Source of the DNA: Diphasiastrum complanatum
Lineage: Eukaryota > Streptophyta > Lycopodiopsida > Lycopodiales > Lycopodiaceae
Assembly (NCBI GenBank): GCA_029204225.1
Contig: CM055098.1
Span: 20,993,097-21,057,096, forward strand
Length of the DNA stretch: 64,000 bases
Direction of reading: 5' to 3'
Part shown: positions 33,344-44,576 of the stretch, piece after piece
Layout of the letters: every line of letters starts with the position of its first letter
Position numbering within the stretch: the stretch's first letter is position 1
Notes under the pieces: generated by a model
The model's input: only the letters and a program-made list of their open reading frames with translations
Database searches by the model: none
Told to the model about the DNA's origin: nothing
Position numbers and translations under genes: made by a program

Positions 33344-34168
33344 TGTGAGAAATTGGCAAAAGTCTAGTTTGGTATTTTTATGATAGAAGTTTGTAAGTGA
33401 ATCTCGCATGTGTGGAGGATGTTCCCTCATGTGGAGAATTGTAAAGTAAATCAAAATGTTTGATATAGGGGTCTTATAGAATTTCAAAGTCAAGCATTTA
33501 GGTGTAGGATGTTGATAGGGTCAAATTTGGCATAGATGGCAAATTATCCATTTCCACTTGTAATGCCACTATTGGGTCAAAATAGAGTAGGAGGCCAAAC
33601 TTGTTCCAATTAGAGTGTAGACAAGTGTAATGCTTTTGTTTGATGAAGTTTAGGAGGTCCAATAGGTTTTAGAGGTGGAACCATGTGTGGTCCAATAGGA
33701 ATTTGAGGTGTGCTTGAATATAGTCCAATAGAATTTAGAGGTGCATGGATCAATGGTCCAATAGGATTAAGAGGTGGCAAAGTGTGATCCAATCATAGTT
33801 AAGCATAGTGGTAGCTCATGAATCTACTAGTATCATTGTACTCCTCATTTTGGATCTAATTGATTTTGAGGTTGAGTGGATTTTGAGTGTCATAAAATTT
33901 CTAGCTTTCTCTCTCTACCCGAGAGCTCATGATGGTTTTTCTCTCTCTACCCGAGGAGAGCAGCTTGTTTTAACTTAGAATACTTTTGGAACACTTCCCA
34001 CACGTGTGAGTGAGAGTTGCAAGTGATTGAATGCATGTAGTAGTGTGTTTTTGCCATAGAATCAAAGATAGATCTTGAATCTCAATCTAGTCTTGATCTT
34101 GGTGCATCTACACACCTTAGGAGATCACAAGTACATGTTGTGGACAATCCACACCTATGAATTCAACA
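33344..34168 (+). repeat. 5' LTR of the 5083-bp element
   Basis: 825 bp, TGTGAGAAATTGG to GAATTCAACA. It contains CACACGTGTG at about 33,999-34,008 and a direct repeat CTCTCTACCCGAG. Confidence 0.93.
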
Positions 34169-34914
34169 TGTTATCAGAGCCTACCTAAGGTTGCCATGCA
34201 TTTTGATCCATTTGAGTGAAAACTATTCATCAATCTTGAGCTAGAAATTGTCAAGGCCCATTTTCCTAGCTATCTTGTTCAATTTTGGATCAAAAGAGAT
34301 CAAAAGGACATTGATTGGGTCTGACCTGGTACTGTACCGAATTAGGTGCTCAGACATGTGTGAGGAACATCCAATTTCAGTTTGGGAGTTCTCTTTCATG
34401 TTTGATCCAAAAATCTTGCTAGATAGCTTGTTTTGAAGCTATTTTTGCCTAGTTTATGATGCAATCAGTTTTATTCCATTTGGTTGTGCCAATCAAAAGT
34501 TATAAGCTTTTGAAGAGAGTTAGGTAGGGCACCTAGACCTGGGTGGACACATTTGGTTTGGTGAAGAGATTGCTTGTTTGATCCAAAATCACAGTTTTAC
34601 CAATCTCATCTATATGTGATCTAGGCGCTGTTTTGAGATCTTAGCCATTTTGTTTCATGAAATATCATTGTATTTGAGTCAAATTTGGTTTCTTAGTGTA
34701 TTTCACCTCAGAGTGTTTTATCCTAACTTTGCCCATACTCCATCATTTGATGTGAAGTAGATCTAGTTTTGGAGAGATTGAGATAGCTAGTGAAAATCAT
34801 CTCATAGTTTGTTGCAAGATCTTGCATAGGAGATGGTAGCGCACCATTATTGGATCCTATAGTGAGAGAGAAGCAACATTTTTTGTTCATCACTTTTATT
34901 TATCTTCACTTTAC

Positions 34915-35748
34915 ATGACTTCAATGAGTTCATACTTGTTGCAACCAAGTGAGAGAATGTCTACTTCCAATTATTCAATGTGGAAGTTGAGGATGGAGTC
35001 CATCTTGATACTCCAAGATGTGATGGACATCGTACTTGGGATTGAGGAGGAGCCTCAAGTCCTTCAAGAAGTACAAAAATACAAGAAGAGAGCTAGGATG
35101 GCTCTCCACTACATTAAGATGAATGTCTCTAATGAGATATTGAGAGAGATTGGTGATTGTTCTACATCCAAGGAAGCTTGGGATTGTCTCAAGTCCATCT
35201 ATGAGGCTAAGAACACCTCTAGGCTCCTCACTCTTAGAAATCAAATATTCCAAAGTAGTCAAAAGAGTGATGAGAGTGCATCTAATTATGTTTTGAGAGT
35301 CAAGGATATTCATAGGGAGCTTGCATGTATTGGTGACTCAATCAATCAAAGTGAGCTAGTCCAAGTCACTCTCAATGGCTTGAGAGATGAATATGACAAC
35401 CTTGTCCAATCCTATGCCATTAAGGAGGAGCTACCAAGTTTGGAGGCCCTTCAAAGTGTGCTTATTTCTGAAGAATCAAGACAAGAGTACAAATTCTTGA
35501 GGATGGACAAGCTATCACTCAATCATGATGATGGCAAAGTTCTATTTGCCAAGCACAAAGAGAGGAGTAAGAAGCAACACCATCACTTCTCTAATGACAA
35601 AGCTAAAGACCAAGATGGAGAGGAGGAGGAGGATACCTCTCATGCTTCTACTTCAAATCTCAAGAAGAAGAAGATCAAGTGCTTTTATTGTGGCAAGAAA
35701 GGCCATTATGCCACCAATTGCTTCAAGAAGAAGAATCAACTTAATTAA
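34915..35748 (+). CDS. Copia-type gag with CCHC zinc knuckle
   Basis: 277 codons. Structural protein that forms the particle and binds RNA. The UBN2-like gag block runs from about residue 10 to 200 (STSNYSMWKLRMESILILQ, SKEAWDCLKSIYEAKNTS, ELVQVTLNGLRDEYDNLV). A Lys/Glu-rich linker and the knuckle CFYCGKKGHYATNC (about residues 257-270) follow. The frame is intact and ends at TAA 35,746-35,748. The protease follows in the same frame, so the stop either separates gag from pol or is a nonsense change. Confidence 0.9.
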   Translation: MTSMSSYLLQPSERMSTSNYSMWKLRMESILILQDVMDIVLGIEEEPQVLQEVQKYKKRARMALHYIKMNVSNEILREIGDCSTSKEAWDCLKSIYEAKNTSRLLTLRNQIFQSSQKSDESASNYVLRVKDIHRELACIGDSINQSELVQVTLNGLRDEYDNLVQSYAIKEELPSLEALQSVLISEESRQEYKFLRMDKLSLNHDDGKVLFAKHKERSKKQHHHFSNDKAKDQDGEEEEDTSHASTSNLKKKKIKCFYCGKKGHYATNCFKKKNQLN

Positions 35749-36610
35749 GCCAACATCACCAATGAGAAAGAAGACTCTATTGCAAGTGATGGAGAAGGCT
35801 CTCTTATGGCATCAAGCTTCTCCTCTTCCACCTTCAACAAGGATGACTCATGGTATATTGATAGTGGAGCATCTTCACATATGTGTGGCTCCAAGCACTT
35901 TTTTTCATCTATTTTGCCTTATGATGGAGTCAAGAAGACCATATACTTTGCAGGTAAGCATGAGTGCAATATTGAAGGAGCAGGGATTATTCTCTTGAAG
36001 CTTGCATCTTCTAAAGATCTCTTTCTCAACAATGTTCTTTTTGTCCCAAAGCTTACAAAGAACATCTTAAGTGTTGGCCAACTTCTTGATAGTGGCTTTG
36101 ATGTCAATTTCAATATTGACAATTGTGTGATCAAGAAGGATGGTGAGATTCTTGCATATGGATGAAGATTTGAAGGCACCTACAAATTGGATCCAAGTGA
36201 GTGCAAACTCTCTTGATGTTTCTTATATGTCCAATATTTCAAAGGAGGATGATCACACAAGATGCACATATCTTCTCTCTTCAAGTACTATGGTGTATGA
36301 TTATTCCTTATTATTCAAAGCATATGTTGAGAAGAAATTCTCACTGAAGATCAAAGCCTTGAGGAGTACTGGAGCTCTTGAAGGAATAGCACCATATGAA
36401 GTTTTATTCAAGATGAAGCCTAAGGTTGATCACCTTAGTGAACTTGGTAGTGCTTGCTTTGCACATATTCCCTTGGAAACAAGAAGGAAGGATGATCCAG
36501 GCTCATGGATCATGATTGGATACTCATCCATCAAGGAGGCCTTTAGTGTCTTTACACTCTCTATTTCAAAAGTGATTGTGAATAGAGATGTCACATTTCA
36601 TAAAGACTAA
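35749..36610 (+). pseudogene. Copia protease and deleted integrase remnant
   Basis: Same frame as gag: DSWYIDSGASSHMCGSKHFF (DSGA catalytic motif), FLNNVLFVPKLTKNILSVGQ, to a TGA at 36,163. RFEGTYKLDPSECKLS continues after it. In another frame, AYVEKKFSLKIKALRS jumps directly to GALEGIAPYEVLFKMKPK and VIVNRDVTFHKD. The DNGGEY core of integrase is deleted. No functional integrase. Confidence 0.85.
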
Positions 36611-37601
36611 ATCTTGGAAGTGGCCAAGATCAAGGCTTCTCAAGAAGCATCACAAGTTATCTTTTTTGAAGGTATTCAAGTTATGATGGGGCCAATGTGT
36701 GAGGAGGAGTTTCTTCTTCATATGATTTCAAGAAGATCTTCAACATGCATGGCCAAGTCTTTATGGCTCACCTTACATGGCAAAGAGGGGCATCTTTCAT
36801 GTTGTATCTACTACAACACATTCATATATGCTTCTCTTCCTTTGCTTGAAATGCTATCTTGCTTCATTGAATTTTTTGGATCTCAAAGTTCAAGAAAAGC
36901 TATACTAGTTTTTTATGATGCTTATGGTATGGACATGTTCTTGTCATTATTGACTTCAATGTGTTTCCAATACTTTTTGAAAGCAAGATATTGTATTGTC
37001 AAAAGTATGCTCTTGATTCTAGTAAGAACAAGATTGAGCTTGGTACTCACTTTTTTAAAAATCATGTTTTCACATGTTTTGAGGCAAATTGTAAACTCCT
37101 CTTGAGATTAAGTGAAGCATCCAAAGTGGACACTTACATCCTTGAGAGAGTAAGTAGCCTAAAAAAGATCAAGATAGTCTTTGATATCAAGATTAGGTCC
37201 ATTATGGATATAGTTCATTGTATGTGGACTAGTCAAGCTAGAAAGCATAACCTTGATAATCATCATTGTTTCACATCTTATGATCTTGATCTCCATGATC
37301 CTTATGAGGCTTGGAAGCCTCAGATTTATCTATTTATGGTGCATCCATCATGCAAGTGGAACTTTCAAATCAAATATCATCATCAAGCATGGAGGAAGCC
37401 CATGATCATAGTGGTATATTGGTGGAGCACTCTTCATTGGCAAGAGATCTCTACCAGAGAGATCTTATCATGGATATGGTAAGGGTGCTGCTATGATGGA
37501 TCCCTTGGCTGATCATCACTTCTTATGCATAAGGATCCACTTAAAAATATTTACAAACTTCTCAAGTGATCTAGTACCTTTCCAAGCTATTTTTTGAGGA
37601 G
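36611..37601 (+). other. unrecognised 3' region replacing RT/RNase H
   Basis: Two overlapping frames (36,614-37,105 and 36,961-37,482) hold Cys/Phe/Leu-rich sequence (for example LSCCIYYNTFIYASLPLL and EASKVDTYILERVSSLKK). No RT (YVDD) or RNase H (SST/EAEY) motifs. The analogous place in the related element at 52,211 is also occupied by unrecognised coding sequence. Confidence 0.5.
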
Positions 37602-38426
37602 TGTGAGAAATTGGCAAAAATCTAGCTTGGTATTTTTTATGATAGAAGTTTGTAAGTGAATCTCACATGTGTGGAGGATGTTCCCACATGTGGAGAATTG
37701 TAAAGTAGATTAAAATGTTTGATATAGGGGTCTCATAGAATTTCATAGTCAAGCATTTAGGTGTAGGATGTTGATAGGGTCAAATTTGGCATAGATGGCA
37801 AATTAACCATTTCCACTTGTAAGCCACTATTGGGCCAAAATAGAGTAGGAGGCCAAACTTGTTCCAATTAGAGTGTAGACAAGTGTAATGCTTTTGTTTG
37901 ATGAAGTTTAAGAGGTCCAATAGGTTTTAGAGGTGGAACCATGTGTGGTCCAATAAGAATTTGAGGTGTGCTTGAATATAGTCCAATAGAATTTAGAGGT
38001 GCATGGATCAATGGTCCAATAGGATTAAGAGTTGGCAAAGTGTGATCCAATCATAGTTAAGCATAGTGGTAGCTCATGAATCTACTAGTATCATTGTACT
38101 CCTCATTTTGGATCTAATTGATTCTGAGGTTGAGTGGATTTTGAGTGTCATTGAATTTCTAGCTTTATCTCTCTACCCGAGAGCTCATGATGGGTTTTCT
38201 CTCTCTACCCGAGGAGAGCAGCTTGTTTTCACTTAGAATACTTTTGGAACACTTCCCACACGTGTGAGTGAGAGCTGGAAGTGATTGAATGCATGTAGTA
38301 GTGTGTTTTTGCCATAGAATCAAAGATAGATCTTGAATCTCAATCTAGTCTTGATCTTGGTGCATCTACACACCTTAGGAGATCACAAGTACATGTTGTG
38401 GACAATCCACACGTGTGAATTCAACA
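37602..38426 (+). repeat. 3' LTR of the 5083-bp element
   Basis: 825 bp, preceded by the purine tract and followed by the AGGAT target duplication. Confidence 0.93.
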
Positions 38427-39085
38427 AGGATGCGATGATGATTCTTCTTGAATTCCTCCATATCTACTCAAGCTAGCTTGGTCTGGTCTGGTTTGATGAC
38501 AGGTACTGTCGGTTGCTCGGCTTCTATGGCTATAGCTATAGGTTCTATAGAAGGAACATCAACGTTGGAAGATTCAATGCTACGTAAAATAGGATGAAAT
38601 GACATAGAATCATTTATCGATGGTTGTTTAAAATCATAGTATGCATGTTCTTGAAATATTACATCCCTAGAGACATATACTACATTGGTGGATGGATCAT
38701 TAACTTTGTAAGCTTTATGTTCATCAGGATATCCAATGAAAATATTTTTTTTTGTCCTATGATCTAGCTTCTTCCTAAGTTGTTTAGGAATGTGAACAAA
38801 AATTATACAACCAAATATTTTTAAATGGTTGACACTAGGCTTGTGTCCATGCCAAAATTTGTAAGGATTTTTGTTGTTGACGACTTTAGTACTAGATCTG
38901 TTTGGTAAGTAATAGGTTGTAGCAGTAGCTTCTACCCAAAACTTCGCAGGTAGATGTAATTGATGTAGCATGGATCTGGCTGAGTTGAGAAGAGTTCGAT
39001 TCTTCCTTTCTATAATGTCGTTCTGTTCAGGTGAATAGGAAGTGGTGAAGTATCTTCTAATACCATGTTCAACCTTGGAACTATC
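38427..39085 (-). mobile_element. Copia element H1, integrase C-terminal part (right of nested insertion)
   Basis: KVEHGIRRYFTTSYSPEQND then ERKNRTLLNSARSMLHQLHL, PAKFWVEATATTYYLPNRSS, LKIFGCIIFVHIPKQLRKK, IFIGYPDEHKAYKV and NVVYVSRDVIFQEHA. This is the end of the integrase core and its C-terminal region. With 32,216-33,343 it forms one interrupted pol. Its upstream border abuts the polypurine tract of element H2. Confidence 0.85.
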
Positions 39086-39095
39086 CCCCTTAAGG

Positions 39096-40681
39096 TCACG
39101 GTTGGTGCCTTGGTATCTTCGTCAAGTTCAGCATGCTGAAAAACTTCTGGTGCTTGATCTTGGGAAGCGCTTTGGTAAAGATATCTACGACCATTTCTAT
39201 TATGGAGTAGTATTGAGAGATTACTTGCCTTGAGAAAACATTCTCCCGAATAAAATGATACTGGATTTCTATGTGCTTGGATTTTCCATGAAATCTAGGA
39301 TTCAGTGACATTGAAATAAAGCTCAAGTTGTTACATAGAATGGTGGTAGCATTGAACTGAGTGTAATGTAAGTCGTGAAGTAATAACCTGATCCATACAA
39401 CTTCTTTTGAAGCTTGACATGTTGCGATGTACTCTTCCTCGATAAAAAAAAATGCAACTGATTTCTGCATCCTTGAATTTCACGAAATCGGTCCCCCTGT
39501 CAATTAGCAATAGAACCCGGAGGTAGATTTTCTGGTAGAGACTATTCCTCCCCAATCTAAGTCGGAGTAGCCTCGCAAGACGAGTGGGTCCATAGCTTTT
39601 CCATCATAACATAAAATGTGATGTAAACTTCCCTGAATATATCTCATCACTCTCTTTAATGCTTTCCAATGGGAGATCCTAGGATTAGACCATAATTGAC
39701 TTAACATGCTAATAGTTTATGTCAGGTCTAGTCTAGTATACAACATTGTATACATCAAAGATCCTATTAGTGAATGATAAGAGTACTTCGCTATGTTGAG
39801 TACTTCACTATCAGAATCAGCACAAGTAGATTTAGTCAATACTATACTTGGATTCATTGGAGTATCAATTGGTTTGCAATCAAACATATGAAATTTTTCG
39901 AAAATGCCTTTTAGATATGTCTGCTGGCTAAGATAGATCTTCTTATGAAGTCTATTTCTAGTAATGTGAATTTCTAGCAAAGAATGGACAGCTCCTAAAT
40001 CAGTCATGTCAAATTCCCTTCATAGATCACTCTTAGTAGTGTGCAGAAGAGAAGTGTCATTAGACAAGATAAATGCATCATCTACGTAAAGAGCTATGTG
40101 AACTGAATTGGTGCCTATATGCTTTGAATAGACATTACAGTCACCTAAATTGTTTGCAAATACCAATTGAATGAGATAAGAGTTGATTCTATTGAACAAT
40201 GTTGTTGCGGCCTGTTTTAGACAATAGATTGCTTTGTGAAGCTTGCAGACTTTGTGCTCTTGGCCTTTGACTTATACAACTCTTCCTCAACGTTTCTGTT
40301 GAGAAATGTTGTCTTAACATCTATTTGGTGCATTTCGAGGTCTTCTGCGGTTGCTAACACAACCAAAGTCCTGATTGATTGCATCTTGACAACAGGACTA
40401 AAAAATTCTTGATAATCCACTCCTTGGACTTGAGTGAATCCTTTAGCCCTCAGCCATGCTTTCCATTTAGTAATGGAACCATTAGAGTTGATCTTCTTCT
40501 TGAAGATCCACTTGTTGTTGATAACTCTCTTGTGAGTGGGGAAGTCGACCTGTGTCCAAGTTTGGTTCGTCAAAAGTGAGTTGTACTTGCTTTCCATAGC
40601 TTCTTGCCACTTCAGCATCCTTGGAGTTAATTGCTTTGGCTGGATCCTCCTTGGTCCTATCATCAAGAGTAATGTTGACAT
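39096..40681 (-). pseudogene. Copia RT and RNase H of H2, frameshifted
   Basis: Reads in at least four frames. RT blocks: QVDFPTHKRVINNKWIFKKK, DVKTTFLNRNVEEELYK and DTPMNPSIVLTKSTCADSD. RNase H blocks: GYSDLDWGGIVSTRKSTS and KHIEIQYHFIRENVFS. The segment just after 40,217 carries stops where the YVDD motif should be read. Confidence 0.8.
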
Positions 40682-40929
40682 AGCATGTGCATCCGATCGT
40701 TCTTAAAAAGTTGACACTCAGCCTCCTCTTGAATAGCATCTCAAAAGGTGTCCTTCCATCCAAAATAGCATTCGGCCACCTATTGCACAAGAAATTGGCA
40801 CACAACAAAGCGATTCCAAAATGGTTTGTCAAGATTAGCACTTAATCTCATAGCTTTAGCTCTTTCACATAAAGTCCTATTCTTCCTTTCAGCCACTCCA
40901 TTTTGTTGTTAGGTCCTTGATGTTGTGTA

Positions 40930-41829
40930 CTACCTCTTGATCCCATGCTCATCACAAAAGGCCTTGAACTTGGTAGATATGTACTCACCACCATTGTCAC
41001 TCCTTAAGTACTTGATCTTTGTGGAAAATTGGTTCTCCCTTGCATTTTTGAACTTGATAAAGATATCATACACTTCATCCTTGCTCTTTAGTAGATAGAT
41101 CCAACAAAATCTACTAAAATCATCAATGAATGTTACATACATCTTAGCTCCACTATTGCTAATTGTAGTAAATCCATGAATATCCGAATGTACAAGCTGA
41201 AAAGGCTTTGTAGATCTAGATATAGATCTAGTATAAGGTTGTCTATTTGACTTAGAAAAAGCACAAGACTCACAAGCATATTTGATGCCACTTAAGGAAC
41301 TTGGAAGATCTATGACAATCTTCTTAATAGCCATTACCTCCAATGATTTGAAGCTGAGGTGTCCCATCCTTTTATGCCAAACCTCTTGAGTAGGTATTTG
41401 CTCCCTTTCAACACATCCAACTTGGTTAGCAATAACACAAGCATCTAGTTTGAACAACTTCCCTTGTCTTTTACCTTTTCCAATTAGGACATCCTTTCTT
41501 TTGATCAAACAAGCATCTCCATCAAACTTCACCTTGAGGCCTTTACTTAGCATTTGACTCACACTAAGCAAATTCTTGGTAATAGATGGAATAGACAAGA
41601 CATCCTCCAAATGAACATTCCTATTTGTAGAGAGAGAAATAGGAATTGTGCCAGTCCCTTTGATTGCACACTCACCATCATTGGCCGTGTAGATCACCCT
41701 CTTGTCATCTCCATATGCCAACAAAGAAGTGAAGTACTCTTTGTGAAAGGTCATGTGTGAACTTGCTCCACTATCAATCCACCAAAGATCTAGATCTCCA
41801 TCATTAGCAAGCATACATGAAGATATCAC
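40930..41829 (-). CDS. Copia protease/integrase ORF of H2
   Basis: 299 intact codons: aspartic protease (DSGAS at about residue 19), zinc-binding GAG-pre-integrase (HKRMGHLSF), and integrase core with D-D-E-type context (HSDIHGFTTIS, FIDDFSRF, SDNGGEYIS). The frame ends at the EHGIKR position just before the rest of the core. Confidence 0.85.
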   Translation of the reverse strand: MISSCMLANDGDLDLWWIDSGASSHMTFHKEYFTSLLAYGDDKRVIYTANDGECAIKGTGTIPISLSTNRNVHLEDVLSIPSITKNLLSVSQMLSKGLKVKFDGDACLIKRKDVLIGKGKRQGKLFKLDACVIANQVGCVEREQIPTQEVWHKRMGHLSFKSLEVMAIKKIVIDLPSSLSGIKYACESCAFSKSNRQPYTRSISRSTKPFQLVHSDIHGFTTISNSGAKMYVTFIDDFSRFCWIYLLKSKDEVYDIFIKFKNARENQFSTKIKYLRSDNGGEYISTKFKAFCDEHGIKR

Positions 41830-41990
41830 AAAAGCATCATCATTTGCATCTTGAAATCCAAACCATCCTCATCAAGAGTAAGATTACCTAGCTTGTCTCC
41901 TTGATCTCTCTTCTTCTTGTAGCAATCACTTGAAAAGTGTCCTTTGATGCCACAATACAAGCACTTGAGCTTTGATCTATCCAATATAGT

Positions 41991-42387
41991 TGTCATCCAT
42001 AAAATTACAGTACCCTACTATATTTCGCATGTGTGAAATCGAAAATAGCAATAAATGAGCATTCTACACACAAGATTGCAAGATAACATCATGAGAGTGC
42101 ACCAATGAGTAGTAGAACCCAAAGAGAACCATGTATAATGATGAAATGAGAGAGATAAGAGAGAAGATGTGTCTCTCCATGAGTTACATCTTCTTATAGA
42201 GTGTCCAAACCCTATTTGGCCACTTGGCTTTTCTTCCAGAATGTAAACCCTACTATTTTTGGGTCTAGATTCAATCAAAATAAAAATTAAAACAATTCTT
42301 ACTCATTAAAGCAATTCTTACTTACTAAAGCAATGCTGACTGCAACAATCCAAATTAAATCAACAAAAACAATCGAGAAATCCTTAC
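41991..42387. other. no gene recognised; possible LTR debris
   Basis: Contains CGCATGTGTGAAATCG and other CACATG-type words like the LTRs elsewhere, but no clear ends. Confidence 0.4.
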
Positions 42388-43486
42388 TTATTCTCATATG
42401 GAACCAAATAAAATTTTTCCATTGGACTACATTCGATGAAATATACAGCCCTTTCAAAATTGGCGTCTTTTGTCTTCACCGCTCCCATAAAAAATGGACT
42501 AACAACAAAAACTACACCATGAGAATCAGAAATAATACTATGCTATGAAAAGTTTCCTTTGGCTTCTACTATAACATCTATAATCTCTGATGTTTTTTCT
42601 TTCAACTCGGCACAAAATTTGGGAGAAAGAAATCAAAATAATTGCATCTGGAAGAAAGAAATCAAAATAATTGCCAAGAAATTCAATCTACAATGCTCGG
42701 AATCAAAATAAACCTGCATAGGATCGTATGGAATTTTGACAAAAAGATTATGTACAAGAGTAGAAAGAGAAGTAGACATAATATTTACAGATTTCTCGGT
42801 TATTTTGTCAAGCTCCTCTTAGGTAATCTTCACTTTTGGTGAAGAAACCTTCTGAGGAGCTGGACGAATAACACGAAGAGGAGAGGGTGATTCTCGGTCT
42901 GAATCAGATTCTTCAGTATCTAATTTGGAGCTCAGAAAAATACGGGGTCTCTTGCTAGGAATAACTCTAGGAGGAAGGAAAGCAGCTAGCCGCTCGAGAT
43001 CTAGTTTTTTTAAGGGACATGCTACTTCATTTTCCTTCTAGAGGTAGTTGGCAAGTTTGTTCTATCCAGAGGCAGGTCTCTGGAAGTGCTGGCGTTATCC
43101 ACATGCAGACCAGAATAACGGTCTTGAAGTCTTTTGAAAATAATGAAAATTTTCTTTTGGCATGATGGTGACACGCTTACCATGCACGACCAAAAGACAG
43201 GAATCCTCCAAAAACTGGGACAAAAACTCTTTAGTAGCACCCTGTGAGGCTTGCATGGCTGTCAGACAAAGCGAACATCTAGCCCAAGTGACAGTGTGAC
43301 ATTTCTAACAAATCGGTCGAAAGGAGCTCTAGGGATCAACAATTCAGTTGATTTTTGGAGTTTTCTTATCTCCCTCATCCACACCTACTTTCTGCCACGT
43401 CTATAGCTAGTACCAGGGGGAACATGGGCATGGAATGGCTGTATAGAGGTTATGGCACGGGTAGTGGATTTCGTCCTAGCCATCAT
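42388..43486 (-). pseudogene. element X gene 2, copy B: histone H3-like plus ULP1-like, decayed
   Basis: The H3-like block starts MMARTKSTTRAITS at 43,486. After a stop at 43,384-43,386 comes REIRKLQKSTELLIPRAPFD, closer to canonical H3 alpha-N/alpha-1 than copy A. A frameshift follows, then KEFLSQFLEDSCLLVVHGKR and VTIMPKENFHYF. The tail again is basic and Ser/Pro-rich (SKRPRIFLSSKLDTEESDSD). The ULP1-like block repeats copy A residue for residue in pattern: AELKEKTSEII..VEAK, VVFVVSPFFMGAVKT, FYLVPYEN, ending at the same exon border (GTAAGG at 42,387). The catalytic exons are absent. Two stops and at least two frameshifts. Confidence 0.72.
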
Positions 43487-44576
43487 TCTCAAAATGAAAA
43501 AAAGTAAATTTGAAAAAAAAAGTTTGTAAGTTGATTATCGAACCCAAGTGCAGGGAATGAAAACAAAAAAATTCACAATAAGAAGGCGCTTGAGATCGAT
43601 ACCAGAACTGAATATTGGTTTCGAAAGCAATATAGAAAGAGAATATCAGAAAAATTCTAAACCGTGCTCAAAAGCGATATTGAAAATACAGCGGTATCGG
43701 TCCCGAGCGCAGAATGAGAAGGCAGAGTGATTGCAGATATAGAGCGCGCTTGAGAGAGATATTGAGAGCGAAAAATGAAAAATTTGCGAGAAAAAAATAA
43801 AAATTTCGAGGGTGTATATATAGAAAATTTTGCACGTGTGAAGAAAATGGAAGTTGACACATGGCGACATCTAACTGGTCCACACGTTATGTCCGTACTG
43901 CCAATTATAGCTCAATTATGAGGCCACGTGGGTATAGGACACGTGCACTAATCATATTGCAACATGTGTCATTCTGCACATGATAAATGTCAGATCAATC
44001 ATTCTCTATACGACGGACACGTGTTCTTTTGGAACTCCTCCACACATGCAAAAAATATTTATAAATAGGTCATTTTCGACGTGGATTTTCACGCAAATTT
44101 TCTGATCTCTGAGCCGAATATCGATTTCAAGCACACATTTGCCTCTGTTTACGTTTCGTTGACATACTTGCGTTGGAACCAATACTGCCTAGTCCGGTAT
44201 TACTTTCAAGCGTGTCTTACGTCTCCCTTCTTTTCTGATCTTTGTATTTGTGCTCGGATCCAATACATTATTTTTGTATATTTTTTTCGAGCGCACATTG
44301 CCTTGAGGTTCTTGTCTGACCAGCATTTTACACCTGAGAGCGATATTCGAAATCTTTCTTTTGTATTTTTTGTTTAAAATGTCTAATTTCGATTCTAGTC
44401 TGTTTTGTTTTTCATGAATTTGGTATTAGTGATCATTTAGAGTATTTCAAATCTTTTTTTTCTCTTTTTCTTTTTATTTTTCCTTCTATTATTGAGAGTC
44501 CTGATGTGGAAGCATTTTCTATCTCTGATTTAAGTCTCTTCTCACTACTCTCTTATTCAGATTTCAAAATAAGGAC
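43487..44576. other. AT-rich spacer upstream of two divergent genes
   Basis: Lies between the minus-strand H3-like start (43,486) and the plus-strand gene near 44,360. It contains ATTTATAAATAG at about 44,057, a plus-strand TATA-like box, and CACGTG words near 43,925 and 43,940. The spacing suggests a two-way promoter. Confidence 0.4.

Larger units (their letters stand above)
33344..38426 (+). mobile_element. LTR retrotransposon, 5083 bp, Copia gag/protease but no RT
   Basis: Two 825-bp LTRs (33,344-34,168 and 37,602-38,426), target duplication AGGAT on both sides (33,339-33,343; 38,427-38,431), primer site TGTTATCAGAGCC at 34,169 (one change from the tRNA-Met site) and a purine tract TTTTGAGGAG before the right LTR. 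Inside: gag, protease, a piece of integrase with an internal deletion, then about 0.9 kb not recognised, and no RT or RNase H catalytic motif. LTRs are about 97-98% identical by eye, so it is fairly recent. It is inserted in Copia element H1. Confidence 0.92.
39090..41990 (-). mobile_element. Copia element H2: knuckle, protease, integrase, RT, RNase H, partly deleted
   Basis: On the minus strand: CLYCGIKGHFSSDCYKKK (about 41,965-41,910); protease LWWIDSGASSHMTFHKEYF; GAG-pre-integrase WHKRMGHLSFKSLEV; integrase YVTFIDDFSRFCWIYLLKSK and LRSDNGGEYISTKFK (41,829-40,930). A shortened integrase C-terminus ends CYVNITLDDRTKE, then a jump and a 2-bp frameshift lead into RT (MLKWQEAMESKYNSLLTNQ, VDYQEFFSPVVKMQSIRTL). 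RNase H follows (YSDLDWGGIVSTRKSTSGF, SKHIEIQYHFIRE, MVVDIFTKALPKI, to 39,096). A tract CCTTAAGGGGGA follows at about 39,087-39,098. No LTR found on either side. Confidence 0.88.

Noticed and set aside
36961-37482. RNase H remnant in the 5083-bp element
   Set aside because: KNKIELGTHFFKNHV weakly recalls the Copia KHIEIRYHFIR block, but the neighbouring SST/EAEY and TKAL motifs are missing, so it is not called.
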